Source: Neoarius graeffei (Eukaryota > Chordata > Actinopteri > Siluriformes > Ariidae). From it: DNA of 64,000 nt. Shown in pieces: positions 11,388-22,014 of this stretch; position 1 is the first letter of the stretch; each line of letters begins with the position of its first letter. A model generated the notes under the pieces. The model was given only the letters and a program-made list of their open reading frames with translations, made no database searches and was not told the origin of the DNA. The position numbers were made by a program, and so were the translations under genes. The DNA is taken from contig NC_083592.1 of NCBI RefSeq assembly GCF_027579695.1, positions 32,682,961-32,746,960 on the forward strand, in the 5' to 3' direction.

Positions 11388-11490
11388 GCGCACACAACGT
11401 ACCAGGCACACACACACAACGCACCAGGCACACACACACAATGTACTAGGCACACACACACAATGTACTAGGCACACACACACACAACGC
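11388..11490 (+). repeat. minisatellite, about 21-bp unit, five copies
   Basis: The unit acaacgcaccaggcacacac recurs about five times with variants (cgtacc, cgcacc, tgtact), each ending in a short CA run. It lies immediately 3' of the short hAT frame on the - strand, between that frame and the element's left end. Confidence 0.8.
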
Positions 11491-11491
11491 A

Positions 11492-11632
11492 TTACATGTG
11501 CCTCAGTTGTTTGACCTTTTCTTCGATCAACTTTTCAATGAACGCCTCTCGCCGATTGCCATCTACCGCCTTTAGCCAGTCTTTAAAATCAGGTTCCTCC
11601 AGCCAGAGGTCTGAAAATTTGCATTTCCCCAT
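11492..11632 (-). pseudogene. hAT transposase N-terminal fragment
   Basis: A 46-residue frame beginning MGKCKFSDLWLEEPDFKDWL and ending KQLRHM matches the usual opening of fish hAT proteins of BED/TTF-finger type (GKCKFxDxWL). The zinc-binding part and the catalytic domain are absent, so the element has an internal deletion and depends on another copy for movement. Confidence 0.6.
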
Positions 11633-13126
11633 TGTTTAATTCTCGTGCAGATGTCGCCAGTCGGGTCAACAGATAGATTCGACTAGAGCCGTATAAACAA
11701 AGTCAGTCTCGTACTAAACAATCTCTGGTATAAATTTATACTGGATTCGACCGTGATTGGAATTCAATGCGCATGCGCCACCAACTCCTCACTGCGGTCC
11801 TCCTCGATACATAAAAATTAATTCGCCCAAATGTAGTAATTTATGGATATTATGGCATGCAGGTTAATTAAACAAATTAGAAAACACATAGGCCCAGTTG
11901 GATGGGGGTCAAAAAAATTTACTACCACATCAGATTACGTTTACTACCTTTTACTACTTTTTACTGGCCATAATTTAGCCTATTTTAATTAACTACCTTT
12001 TACTACCTTTTAAAACCCCGCGGGAACCCTGTACCAGGAACCCATTATCCTCCAGTGCCACAATATTCTAGAACTGCAACCGACCTGGAGTGTCCAGAAG
12101 GACAAGGTGTTCGGTGCTCAGAGACATGGCCAAGGTAAGGAAGGCTGAAACACGACCACCACTAAACAAGACTCACAAGTTGAAATGTCAAGATTGGGCC
12201 AAGAAATATCTGAAGACAGATTTTCCAAAGGTTTTATGGACGGATGAAATGAGAGTGACTCTGGATAGACCAGATGGATAACTAATGGACACAGGGCACT
12301 TTGACTCAGACACCAGCAAGGTGGTGGAGGGGTAATGGCATGGGCTGCTATTATTAAGGATGAGCTAGTTTGACCATTTCAGGTTGAAGATGGACTTAAC
12401 ATCAACTCCCAAACCTACTGCCAGTTTCTAAAAGATACATTCTTCAAGCAGTGGTATGGGAAGAAGTCTGCATCATTCAAGAAGGCCATGATTGTTATGC
12501 AGAACAATGCACCATCACATGCACCCTAGTACTCCACTGCTTGGCGAGCCCACAAAGGCCTTAAAGATGACAAAGTAATGACATGGCCCCCTTCCTCACC
12601 TGACTTAAACCCTATTGAGTACTTGTGGCCCCTTCTTAAGCATGAGATTTACAGCGAGGGAAGACAATACACCACTCTGAATAGCATTTGGGAGGCCGTG
12701 GTTGCTCCTGCACAAAAAGTTGATCGTCAACAAATCAAAAAACTAACAGACTGGATGGAAGGCTCATGGCAGTTATTGAAAAGAAGGGTGGCTATATTGG
12801 TCACTGAATATTTTTGAAATGCTAGAAGTGTTTATTTGTTAATTCTGAGTTGTTTATTTGTTACACTGAAAATTAAAATAAACAAGTGAGATGGGAAACT
12901 TTAAGCTTTTCATTTAGTTGCATAATAATTCTGCACACTAAATGTTGCCTAATAATTCTGCACACTTGTATATTCCCCTGAGAATGCCTAAACTCCCCTT
13001 TCCTTTGTTAATCATTCTGGTTTTAGGTTTATTAACAATTTGGATTGACTGAGAGCACTGTATTTGTTCAACGATAAAATTAATCATCAGGAATACAACT
13101 TGCCTAATAATTGTGCACACAGTGTA

Positions 13127-13487
13127 GATACACATACTCATATAGATAAACACTGGCCCACTGTTAGTGCTTTGTCCCATTCCAGTAATTTAGCACATGT
13201 TGTATGTCCAAGGATACTGATATGTACTTGGGACCCCTGGTTAATAGTTTAGGAAACCGTAGTCTCCATCCAAAGCAATTTAAGGTTCAAGGACTTCTCA
13301 CCTACCTTTTTTTTTTTTTTTTTTAATTGTTAAAGTTGTTCGTTTAAGTATTGTGCATGACCAGAAAATGGCAGTGTCACCCCAATCTCTGAACAACAAA
13401 CTCATGGAAACTGGAAAACTCTTCATTGCCTTGAATGAGCCATACAGAGGTCCAATAAAGTGTGTGTGAGTAAGGTGTAGAAGAAGT
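13127..13487. other. no gene seen
   Basis: AT-rich unique sequence with a poly(T) run near 13308. It is shared with block B (35332-35702), where a GT run is expanded. Confidence 0.6.
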
Positions 13488-13880
13488 CTTTATTTGTCAC
13501 ATGCACACTCAAGCACAGTGAAATTCGTTCTCTGCATTTAACCCATCTGAAGCAGTGAACGCATGCATGCACACACAAGTGAGCAATGAGCGCACGCACA
13601 TGCTCAGAACAGTGGGCAGCTACAGTATGCTACAGCACCCGGGGTGCAGTTAAGGGTCAGGTGCCTCGCTCAAGGGCACATCAGCCCAACCTTCAGGTCA
13701 TGGCTGCCCCATGTTAACCTACCCGCATGTCTTTGGACTGTGGGGGAAACTGGAGCACCTGGAGGAAACCCACGCAGACACAGGGAGAACATGCAAACTC
13801 CACACAGAAAGGCACCCGTCGGCCGCTGGGATGGAACCCAGAACCTTCTTGTTGTGAGGCGACAGTGCAAACCCATACAA
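13488..13880 (-). mobile_element. SINE type 2, inverse orientation
   Basis: Reads inversely through the type 2 tail (ctttatttgtcacatgcaca, then 'ctctgcatttaacccatctg'), the conserved core and a decayed tRNA-like head near 13850 (gaaccttcttgttgtgaggc). The block B copy is at 35703-36095. The 485 bases after it (13881-14366) hold nothing I recognise. Confidence 0.7.
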
Positions 13881-14810
13881 AACAGCTTCAGTGCTCCTTT
13901 GCTCAGTCTCTGAAACTGTAAAGGAAAGCTACACACATTTTTTCCTAAAGATAATCCTTCATTTGGTTCTTTGTTGAGTGCTGTTTAACACATCTGCCAA
14001 AAAAAAAAAAAACTCTCCCATATATGTTCAGGTGGGTTGATGTCTGGTATGTGTGAAGGCTATAGCATAAGCCGTCCTTCCCCGTGGATAGATTCATCCT
14101 GGAAGAGACCAGTTTCATCAGAATAGAAATTATTCATCCTAGATTAAAGGTGATCAGTCAGAATAACTTGAATTGATTCGCAGTGACTCTTCTCTCGAAG
14201 GGGGTAAGCATAACACGTTAATTTAAACGACTATTGGGCAGTGTCTGGGAATACCAGCTGTGTCCTGGAGAGGTAGAGGGATGGCACTCCTAGCAGGCAA
14301 ATAGGCCTACATATGTTAACACACATCAGCAACAGAGACACACTTTTGGAGACATATTCATATATACAGTACTGTGTAAAAGTCTTAGGCACCCTAATTT
14401 TTTATACAAACTTTGTTATAGAGTTCTGTTTTATGATTTCTACATTATTGAGTCAGTACAAAAACATTTTAGAGTTCCAAATGTTCATTTTCCAGCACAA
14501 AATTAAATATTTCAGAGAAAAAAATCGTGTTTGAGCAGCATATTCCATAAGAGAGCACTTTTCAGATTAAAAAAGAAAACATAATGAAGGCTGCTGGGTT
14601 TTGGTGCAAAATGAAGAAGCGAGTGTGACAAAGTGTCCAGAAGAACTGTGGCTGGTTCTGTAAGATGCTCAGTAAAACCTACAGCTCATTTCCTTATCAA
14701 ACTGCACTCACTGTACCTGAGACTACTTTTTATTTTTTAAAGCAAAGGGTCGTCTCACACCAAATATTGACTTTGTTTAATTTTATTGTGGCTTACTGCT
14801 GTTTTATATA

Positions 14811-15335
14811 CACTACCGTTCAAAAGTTTGGGGTCACCCAGACAATTTTGTGTTTTCCATGAAAAGTCACACTTTTATTTCCCACCATAAGTTGTAAAAT
14901 GAATAGAAAATATAGTCAAGACATTTTTCTGGCCATTTTGAGCATTTAATCGACCCCACAAATGTGATGCTCCAGAAACTCAATCTGCTCAAAGGAAGGT
15001 CAGTTTTATAGCTTCTCTAAAGAGCTAAACTGTTTTCAGCTGTGCTAACATGATTGTACAAGGGTTTTCTAATCATCCATTAGCCTTCTGAGGCAATGAG
15101 CAAACACATTGTACCATTAGAACACTGGAGTGAGAGTTGCTGGAAATGGGCCTCTATACACCTATGGAGATATTGCACCAAAAACCAGACATTTGCAGCT
15201 AGAATAGTCATTTACCACATTAGCAATGTATAGAGTGGATTTCTGATTAGTTTAAAGTGATCTTCATTGAAAAGAACAGTGCTTTTCTTTCAAAAAGAAG
15301 GACATTTCAAAGTGACCCCAAACTTTTGAACAGTA

Positions 15336-15338
<3 letters not shown>
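14811..15338. mobile_element. Tc1-type MITE, 528 bp
   Basis: The inverted ends are cactaccgttcaaaagtttg and caaacttttgaacagtagtg, and the left flank is TA. There is no coding capacity. This TIR belongs to a very common non-autonomous Tc1/mariner family of fish. The block B copy (37019-37533) has lost its right end; block C keeps only the right end (41575-41646) with TA. Confidence 0.8.

Positions 15339-15390
<52 letters not shown>
15339..15390 (+). repeat. (TA)n microsatellite
   Basis: A TG run followed by about twenty TA units sits between the MITE and the left end of the next Tc1 element. Confidence 0.9.
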
Positions 15391-15391
<1 letters not shown>

Positions 15392-16905
15392 TATTCAAAA
15401 AAAGTAGGGGATATTGGATTTACAAGTAGAATGAAATGCAGATCATGAGGTCAGGAAGGAAACAAATGACAGAAAAACATTAAGGAAACATTTGTCAATT
15501 TATTCGAAACCCTGTGTACAGTCAGTAAAGGACAGATTCTCCAGAATAAGGGTCAACACAAACATAGGGTCACACAGCAAATTTACCACCATTTTGAAAC
15601 CGAGTCAGTAGCGGGTAAAACCCCCTCGGTTGGCTAGACAAGCTCGAATTCGGCGTGGCATGCTCCTAACGAGACGTCCCAGGTCATTTTGGGGAATGTT
15701 ATTCCATTCCTGTTGCAATGCTGCAGCAAGTTCTTGGACATTGGCAGGAGGTTGTTGACGTTGGCGTAGCCGCTGTCCAAGCATGTCCGAGACATGCTTG
15801 ATGGGGGAAAGGTCTGGACTGAGTGCTGGCCATGGTAATCTGGTGATATTCTGCTGCTGGAGGTAATCTGTAACGATCCTGGCCCTATGACATCTGGCAT
15901 TGTCATCTTGGAAAATGAAACGGCGGCCATAATGACGTGCAAACGGCACAACATGGGGTGCCAAGATGTTGTCCCGGTAGTACTGCCCTGTGACACGTCC
16001 AGCAACAACATGCGAGTCTGTTCTGCCGGCAGCAGTGATGCCTCCCCACACCATTACAGAGCCACCCCCATACGGATCATGTCTAATGATGTTAACGTCA
16101 TGGAAACGTTCGTTACGTTGGCGCCAAACCCTCCTGCGTCTCTCCAGGAAGTCCACAGTGAACCTCGACTCATCTGAGAACATTACGTGGTTCCATCGGC
16201 GATTATCCCAGCGTTGATGATGACGACACCATTGGAGTCTGGCCCTAATGTGACGATCCCTCAAACAGGGAATGACACGAGGACGTCGGGCGTGTAAGTG
16301 AAATCTGTGCAGTCGATTCCTGATGGTCTGGGCACTCACTACCAAGCCAGTATCCCTTCGAAGTTGAGACCTTATCTGATTTGCTGTTACCATACGATTT
16401 CTCAAGGCAATAGTGCGGATGAATCTGTCCTGAGCCTGAGTTGTTGCCCTTGGTCGACCGGATCGTGGTCTATCCTGAACAGACCCTGTAGCACGATGTC
16501 TGGACCATAATCTGCTGATGACAGACTGGGAAACATTCAATGCTCTTGCCACAACGACCTGTCTTGTGCCAACCTGTAGCATGCCAAGGGCACGTAACCT
16601 CTCATCCTGTGTTTGACGGAGCATGGTCTCTGTTTAATTAACGACTTCAACCACTGATAATCTGATGCTTTCTCTTCAAAATCTTCCTTTGGAGTGGCTC
16701 TAACCTTCCAATTCAGAGTCATGCAAATTTGTGGCACGACCCCCTTGATCATCAGTAGCATCCCGTGCTGATCATGAGAGTGTCATTGATGTGTTTGGGT
16801 GATGAATTTCTTTGGAAATGCTTCCTCAGTAAGGAACTATACAACATGCTTTCGTATCCCTTTGTATATGTGAAAATTTGGATCTCAAAATAAAATATCC
16901 CCTAC
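15391..16905 (-). mobile_element. Tc1-like element carrying a full-length transposase
   Basis: The left end reads ctattcaaaaaaagtagggg. The right end keeps only the matching inner part, aatatcccctac, and then joins sequence corresponding to block B position 37585. About 14 bases of the right terminal repeat and about 35 bases of flank seem to be lost. Block B has no such element at this place, so the insertion follows the A/B duplication. Confidence 0.8.
15605..16624 (-). CDS. Tc1-family transposase, open but with altered catalytic residue
   Basis: A single open frame of 339 residues, the full length for Tc1 transposases. It has a paired-like helix-turn-helix region (about residues 5-60), a GRPRATT motif, and then the catalytic core with MFSDESRF and FQDDNARCH. 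The third acidic residue should stand in PDLNPIEHLW, but here the motif is SPDLSPIKHVSDML. The lysine is exactly 34 residues after the second aspartate, so the DD34E triad has become DD34K, and the usual tryptophan is serine. It therefore probably cannot cut DNA, although binding may remain. The clean frame suggests a very recent insertion of an already altered copy, or a single recent mutation. Confidence 0.85.
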   Translation of the reverse strand: MLRQTQDERLRALGMLQVGTRQVVVARALNVSQSVISRLWSRHRATGSVQDRPRSGRPRATTQAQDRFIRTIALRNRMVTANQIRSQLRRDTGLVVSAQTIRNRLHRFHLHARRPRVIPCLRDRHIRARLQWCRHHQRWDNRRWNHVMFSDESRFTVDFLERRRRVWRQRNERFHDVNIIRHDPYGGGSVMVWGGITAAGRTDSHVVAGRVTGQYYRDNILAPHVVPFARHYGRRFIFQDDNARCHRARIVTDYLQQQNITRLPWPALSPDLSPIKHVSDMLGQRLRQRQQPPANVQELAAALQQEWNNIPQNDLGRLVRSMPRRIRACLANRGGFTRY

Positions 16906-17471
16906 GGTACGCGATTCGTGACGTCATCGATTTGATATCATGTCAGAAGCGGTAGCCTTTGTTTGGTCGCCTATGTTTGGTATGAATGATCTGTATAAAT
17001 GTTACGTTCTTTTAACAACACAAGAGGGCACAAGAAGACACTTTTTTTCAGACATTTTTATGTGTGCAATTTTCATTCGTGTTTGTCAGTACAGCCCAAC
17101 TGTTATGGCGAAAAGCCGCGGTTTATTTTGTCTCCAATAAATATGCCGAAATGGCTAAAGAGGAACAAATTCGCCTTCTCCTTCCGAATGCATCGTCGTA
17201 GACAGCACCACTCTGCTGCTGGAACTCAACATAAACCTTGCATAGGTTTAACATGGACTATCAGGCGTGAAGCCAAAATATTGGAAATTATGATACACAA
17301 ACACCTTTGTTCATGTTCGATTCATGTTCATTTGAGCCGAGCTGCATTCGGAATTCGATATTTTTACTAGCCTACTTACTGCCATGGCAACAGCTACAGC
17401 ACGTGTCCAGAAGTTCAAAAAAAGTCACGTCACTCACTCACATCGCATACAAACCAGCAAAGGGCTGAAAT

Positions 17472-19310
17472 CAGAGTGCGAATTATCCCACCATAATTGG
17501 GGGGTACCATCATGGTCCACTATCATATCAATCGCCCCCCCGGTCCTGTCCCGTCTCGTCTATGGAAGTTGGTGTCAGTAACTCAACACAATAACTCTGA
17601 ACAATAATTTTTAATGTCATTAAGAAGCATGACAAACCATACAGTACTACCACAGAGGAAAAACAGCAGTACAACCTGATAACCTTCTTTGTCAGAACAA
17701 ACTGGGTATCAACACTACAAATGAGTCACATACAGTATATACACGCATGCAGAACAGTCCTGCTGAATGTCTTGCTCTCTTTCGTCCTGCTGTGCCTCTC
17801 CTGTCTGCTGGGAACCCATTTTCTTTATTCACATGAACAGTGTATAAAACCTAACTGCACCTACACTTGTACTGTAATTGTCTGTAGATCTTAGTGCTAA
17901 TATTTACTACTTACTCTTTTAGCACCAAAAAAATGCCTGATGTCTGGCCCTTTTCTTTTCCTCATGTTTGGCCTACTGTCTCTGTGAATAAAATCAAACA
18001 GGGTACTCAGATCAAACTATGAATATCTTAAAAATAATACAAAAGGAATGTAAGTAAAAACAATAGAAAACAAATTCAAATACTAGCATGTGTACTAAGC
18101 TAGGGCGGCACAGTTGTGTAGTGGTTAGCGCTGTCGCCTCACAGCAAGAAGGTCCTGGGTTTGAGCCCCGGGGTCGGCAAGGGCCTTTCTGTGTGGAGTT
18201 TGCATGTTCTCCCCGTGTCCGCGTGGGTTTCCTCCGGGTGCTCCGGTTTCCCCCACAGTCCAAAGACATGCAGGTTAGGCTAACTGGTGACTCTAAATTG
18301 ACCGTAGGTGTGAATGTGAGTGTGAATGGTTGTCTGTGTCTATGTGTCAGCCCTGTGATGACCTGGCGACTTGTCCAGGGTGTACCCCGCCTTTCGCCCG
18401 TAGTCAGCTGGGATAGGCTCCAGCTTGCCTGCGACCCTGTAGAACAGGATAAAGCGGCTAGAGATGATGAGATGTACTAAGCTATTTTGCCTAGGCTAGC
18501 CTACTACCTGGCTCTTTTTATGTTGCCCCAGTCCCCAGAGGTTCTGATTGTAATTTTACATAGGCTTAGCTCGGCCTACATCAGAACTTCTTGTGCCTAA
18601 TCACACACACAGGATGGGCCTATGTGCCAAATGAATTTCAGAAGGGCACAATTTATTCATGATAAAATGAGAATGGAAACATATGGAGTTCTTCTCCTTT
18701 GAAATGAGAATCGTTTCTATACCACACTGTAATAAGCTTGATTTAAATAGAGACTTAGCTTATCTTGCTAACTAACGTTGGTAACTCACGTTAACGTCCG
18801 TCCACTGTAGCCTTCTGGCCTCAGTGGGTAAGTAATTCAGCGTATAAAGATGTGACATGAGCTGAAAGAACAAATCACTTTAATAAATGACAGTTGTAAA
18901 ATAACACATTTTCAACAGGCTAAAAGTTGGTTAGCAACTAACATTACCAATGCACATCTTCTGCTGCAAACCACAGACTGTATAAATTGCTGCAAACCCA
19001 TGGACTGTATCTGAGGAATCCACTGAATGCGGTGTGGACTGGAAGCTGTTGCTTCTAGCGCGTTCTAGCGCTGCGGTGACTAAAAATGGTACGGTCCACA
19101 ATAGGGGTGTCTGTCTGAAATCGAGTTACATTAAAATGTTCCTACAATAAGAATGCCGAATGGGAGTTGGTTTGAATTATATATTCCTTTGCACAATATC
19201 AGAAAAAATATCGGACCCCCCCAAAACTTATATTTTTGTCTCTTTGGGGGGTACTGGGTCTTCATTGGGGGGTATAGTACCCCCCAGTACCCCCCGTAAT
19301 TCGAACTATG
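17472..19310 (+). mobile_element. non-autonomous hAT element, 1.84 kb, with nested SINE
   Basis: The ends are cagagtgcgaattat and gtaattcgaactatg, which match as an imperfect inverted repeat. An 8-bp duplication, gctgaaat (17464-17471, 19311-19318), flanks it. Paralogous empty sites with one gctgaaat are at 38139-38146 and 42402-42409. No transposase was found; subterminal regions are rich in runs of G and C (ggggggtac). The 8-bp duplication fits the hAT superfamily. Confidence 0.85.
18103..18472 (+). mobile_element. tRNA-derived SINE nested in hAT
   Basis: Full-length SINE with A and B boxes and a gatgatgaga tail, flanked by tgtactaagcta (18091-18102, 18473-18484). It inserted into the hAT element either before or after that element moved here. 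Confidence 0.9.
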
Positions 19311-19876
19311 GCTGAAATTTATTATAAAAGGCACCAATCGAATAAATCAAGCATTTAGTTATGATTGGCGATGGTGGCTCACTCAAGGTCGCTGGATTTG
19401 GTGTCGCCGGTGTCGGAATGCTTTTTCTGAAATAAAAATCGATGTTTTTCTGCCGAGTCTTTCCTGTCGAGTCATTTTCCCCCTGATCTGCCATTCTGTC
19501 GAAGCTCTCTAGTTGGTCGAAGCAACATTAAAATGGCGGAGTCAACCGTTTACATAATTCTAATATCTCGGCTGCGTTTAGAATGCATTCTACTTTGCGT
19601 CGCTACGTTTTACGTAACGTTCGATTTGGGGGGCATTGATGATGAGCACAAAGGCACGTGTCACTTACTGTAGAGCGGATAAACTCAGGCCATTGAATGA
19701 CAGTTTTTTTTTTTTGAATCTCACCTCGGGAGAAGTGGGTGGACGGCGTACCCCCGCGTACCACGCCCAATATATATATATTGGTGTGTGTGTGATAAAA
19801 CATTGCATTTCATAATTTTTAAGCCGTTTTTTTTTTTTATCTACAGCATTTCTTTACATGCCTAAGACTTTTACAC

Positions 19877-19878
<2 letters not shown>

Positions 19879-19932
<54 letters not shown>
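19879..19932 (+). repeat. (GT)n microsatellite
   Basis: About 27 GT units directly after the Tc1-like right end. The paralogous tracts are much shorter (38709-38734 and 42960-42976). Confidence 0.95.
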
Positions 19933-19936
<4 letters not shown>

Positions 19937-20060
19937 ACATGAAACATTACCATGACTGTATTTATTTATTTCCTCAATGATCTCAAATATACACTTACAA
20001 CAGGCACACACATTTATGTTTATTCCCCCATTACTTATTAGTCATTACAGACTGTTGACT

Positions 20061-20434
20061 GGCAGCACGGTGGTGTAGTGGTTAGCACTGTCGCCTCACA
20101 GCAAGAAGGTCCGGGCTCGAGCCCTGTGGCCGGCGAGGGCCTTTCTGTGTGGAGTTTGCATGTTCTCCCCGTGTCCGCGTGGGTTTCCTCCGGGTGCTCC
20201 GGTTTCCCCCACAGTCCAAAGACATGCAGGTTAGGTTAACTGGTGACTCTAAATTGACCGTAGGTGTGAATATGAGTGTGAATGGTTGTCTGTGTCTATG
20301 TGTCAGCCCTGTGATGACCTGGCGACTTGTCCAGGGTGTACCCCGCCTCTCGCCCATAGTCAGCTGGAATAGGCTCCAGCTCGCCTACGACCCTGTAGAA
20401 CAGGATAAGCGGCTACAGATAATGGACGGATGGA
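20061..20434 (+). mobile_element. tRNA-derived SINE (GATG tail)
   Basis: Full-length SINE starting ggcagcacggtggtgtagtg and ending in gataatggacggatgg. The orthologous copies in the other blocks are at 43104-43479 (C) and, in recombined form, at 38863 (B). Confidence 0.85.
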
Positions 20435-20454
20435 TTTATAATCATCATTACACA

Positions 20455-20562
20455 ATGCCATGGTGGTGTAAGTGGTTAGCATGGTTGCCTCACAGCAAGA
20501 AGGTTCTTGGTTCGAGCCCAGTGGCCGAAAGGGGCCTTTCTGTGTGGAGTTTGCATGTTCTC
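20455..20562 (+). repeat. partial SINE at the right edge of block A
   Basis: The 5' part of a second SINE (caatgccatggtggtgtaag to gcatgttctccct). It matches 43498-43602 in block C. Similarity to the other blocks stops inside this SINE, so the duplication breakpoint is here. Confidence 0.75.
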
Positions 20563-22014
20563 CCTGACTGAATAAAAAAATAAATAAATAAAAAATAAAA
20601 AAAGGCTAAAACGGAGAAGGGGAAATGCGTTCTGGAAATGAATCACGGGAAGGACAGTTGTCGCGCACGCGAGTCTCACACAGACGATGGCGGACATGCA
20701 CCGGCGCTTTAAGGGGGGGCTTCGAGGGGCTCAAACCCCTGGGCCACAGCCAATCAGGGGCCTTGTAATATTAATAAAATAATAAACTGTCGGAATCGTG
20801 GGCCTACATTAATGTACGGATAGAAATAAGGTTAGAAATAAATGAGCGCACAGTAGCCTGCTGTAAGAGACATATGGTGGATGTGGTTCGCGAAACGAAC
20901 ACCCACAACTGGACCAGAATAAAATGTAACAAAATGTAACGTCACGCACGAAAGCGCACCAAAGACTGCAGACTACTGAGACACAAATTTAGAGGCTTTG
21001 AAAGATAAAGCGTTCACATGTTAGCGGGGCGCATAAAAGGAAAAAGAGAGATGCAGGTAATGATAGAATCGTTGCCTAAAGTCACAGACTTTTTTAAGGT
21101 AAGGATCACCAATCTGTTCAGAATATCAGCTACTTATCACTTATCAGCCTACCAGCAGCTAGGCTATGTGCAGCTAGGCTAGATATGCTATGATCTGTCC
21201 AACAGTAAAATAAATCAGTTGTGATTTGAATATGTGTCGTGTGATTTGAGTTATAATCCTGTTAGTATAATAGCATATTTCGATGGGGATAATAAAATGT
21301 CTAAAACGGCATCTACTGAAGAAATTGATGAAAAGATTGTAGCCTCTAATGTTCACAGTTCGGGCAGCAGACAGAGTAAGCATACTGAGGGGAATAGCAA
21401 TACAAAGCTAGCGCAGATCCACATTTCTCGCTAGCTGTGTTGGGTGTGTTGTTAACCCGTGTGGATTTAAGTGAAATACTTGAGAAGTTCTGTGGTCAAG
21501 ACAACGTTTTAAGGTAAGGACACTTGATTATTAATGTTTGCCCACCGTGGCTTGTTGTTGACGAAAGGCCCACATGATTTTGCCTTATGCAGCTACTGCT
21601 AGCGTCATGCTTTGAACTAGGTTAAGCTCATTTGCGCTAAAGGATGGGTTTATTGAAGGACTTTGATGTAGCTAGTTTCTTTTTAAAAAATCATATGCTC
21701 AAAACAGTATGCCCGTGTTCATCATGTTTAACTTTTTTCTTGATGGAGTGCGTGAAATATTGTTGCAAGTGGTATTTCTATGCAGTCATGTCAAAAAGGC
21801 AGTTGAATGCACGGTCTTATTCAAGGAGGAGGAAGGCTTGCATGATGCTTGAACATAGATCAGTAAAATAGACCCTAGTAGGACTTGGTTTCGTGTATTT
21901 CGGTCTGTGGAGTTATGAGTTTGGCCGCTGTCCATGGTGTTTACGTTTCATGTGGCCGCCGAGCCAAGTACCTTCATCATCATCATCATGTTCCCCTGTC
22001 AAAAGTTAAACTCT
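20563..22014. other. unique stretch between blocks; possible hAT-like 5' exons
   Basis: After an (AAAT)n run the sequence is GC-richer and unlike its surroundings. A frame around 21020-21096 reads GRIKGKREMQVMIESLPKVT then DFFK, followed by a gtaagg donor. A later frame near 21280-21376 contains TASTEEIDEKIVASNVHSSG. The 'KVTDFFK' pattern recalls N-termini of ZMYM1-like hAT proteins. This is a guess. No complete gene was found. Confidence 0.25.

Larger units (their letters stand above)
10467..12031 (-). mobile_element. non-autonomous hAT-like element nested in the Tc1 element
   Basis: The ends read cagggttcc and ggaaccctg, and a 5-bp duplication, tacca, flanks both (10462-10466, 12032-12036). 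Removing element and one duplicate restores the Tc1 transposase frame across the join. The 5-bp duplication and CAGGG end fit the hAT5-like group better than the common 8-bp hATs. Inside are a short transposase N-terminus on the - strand, (CA)n runs and a minisatellite. Confidence 0.75.
10244..12816 (+). pseudogene. Tc1/mariner transposase, degenerate and split
   Basis: The reading frame starts MGQKRDLTDTEKTKIVKCL, with a helix-turn-helix region. It is interrupted by an in-frame TAG near codon 32 and then by the nested hAT at 10467. After the hAT it resumes as RNPLSSSATIF and continues to the catalytic part: WTDEMRVTLD, then QNNAPSH (where QDNAPSH is usual) and SPDLNPIEYLW. Thirty-seven residues separate the second and third catalytic positions, so it fits DD37E spacing. 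The second aspartate is asparagine here and there is another stop just after it. The protein is dead. Confidence 0.8.
10025..13124 (+). mobile_element. Tc1/mariner element, DD37E type, with nested hAT
   Basis: Terminal inverted repeats begin cactgtgtgcacaattatta and are flanked by TA on both sides (10023-10024, 13125-13126). Block B has the uninterrupted target with a single TA at 35330-35331. Related subterminal copies (gcataattattaggcagc near 10208; tgcctaataattctgcacac near 12945) give an IR/DR arrangement. Without the nested 1.57-kb hAT the element is about 1.5 kb. It must have landed after the A/B duplication, or have left B with no footprint, which is rare for Tc1. Confidence 0.9.
16906..19775 (-). 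mobile_element. hAT-like repeat, copy A (interrupted)
   Basis: A unit of about 1.06 kb occurs three times: here, at 37551-38613 and at 41651-42863. It begins near gcgattcgtgacgtcatcga, since the left end was lost with the Tc1 insertion, and ends near cgcgtaccacgcccaa. The intact copies start cagtggtgtagtggag. On the - strand at 19494 a frame starts MADQGENDSTGKTRQKNIDF, like N-termini of ZMYM1-type hAT proteins. In this copy it is split by the element at 17472-19310. Confidence 0.5.
14367..19878. mobile_element. Tc1-like element ends enclosing other transposons
   Basis: The left end cagtactgtgtaaaagtctt, preceded by TA, is answered on the right by the inverse sequence gcctaagacttttacacag (ending 19878). 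The right end's last bases are replaced by a (GT)n run. The left interior (about 14600-14800) resembles the distal part of fish Tc1 elements, without a usable frame. Everything between is later insertions: a MITE, a Tc1 element and a hAT-like repeat. The block B equivalent is 36574-38708. Confidence 0.55.

Noticed and set aside
11388-11490. CRISPR-like array of regular units
   Set aside because: Units are CA-rich and directly adjacent without unique spacers, in a vertebrate transposon; it is a minisatellite.
20149-20571. Recurrent 60-140-codon frames across SINEs (starting MEFACSPRVRVGFLRVLRFP or MSLDCGGNRSTRRKPTRTRG)
   Set aside because: They are translations of the conserved SINE core on either strand; same peptide wherever the repeat occurs, not genes.
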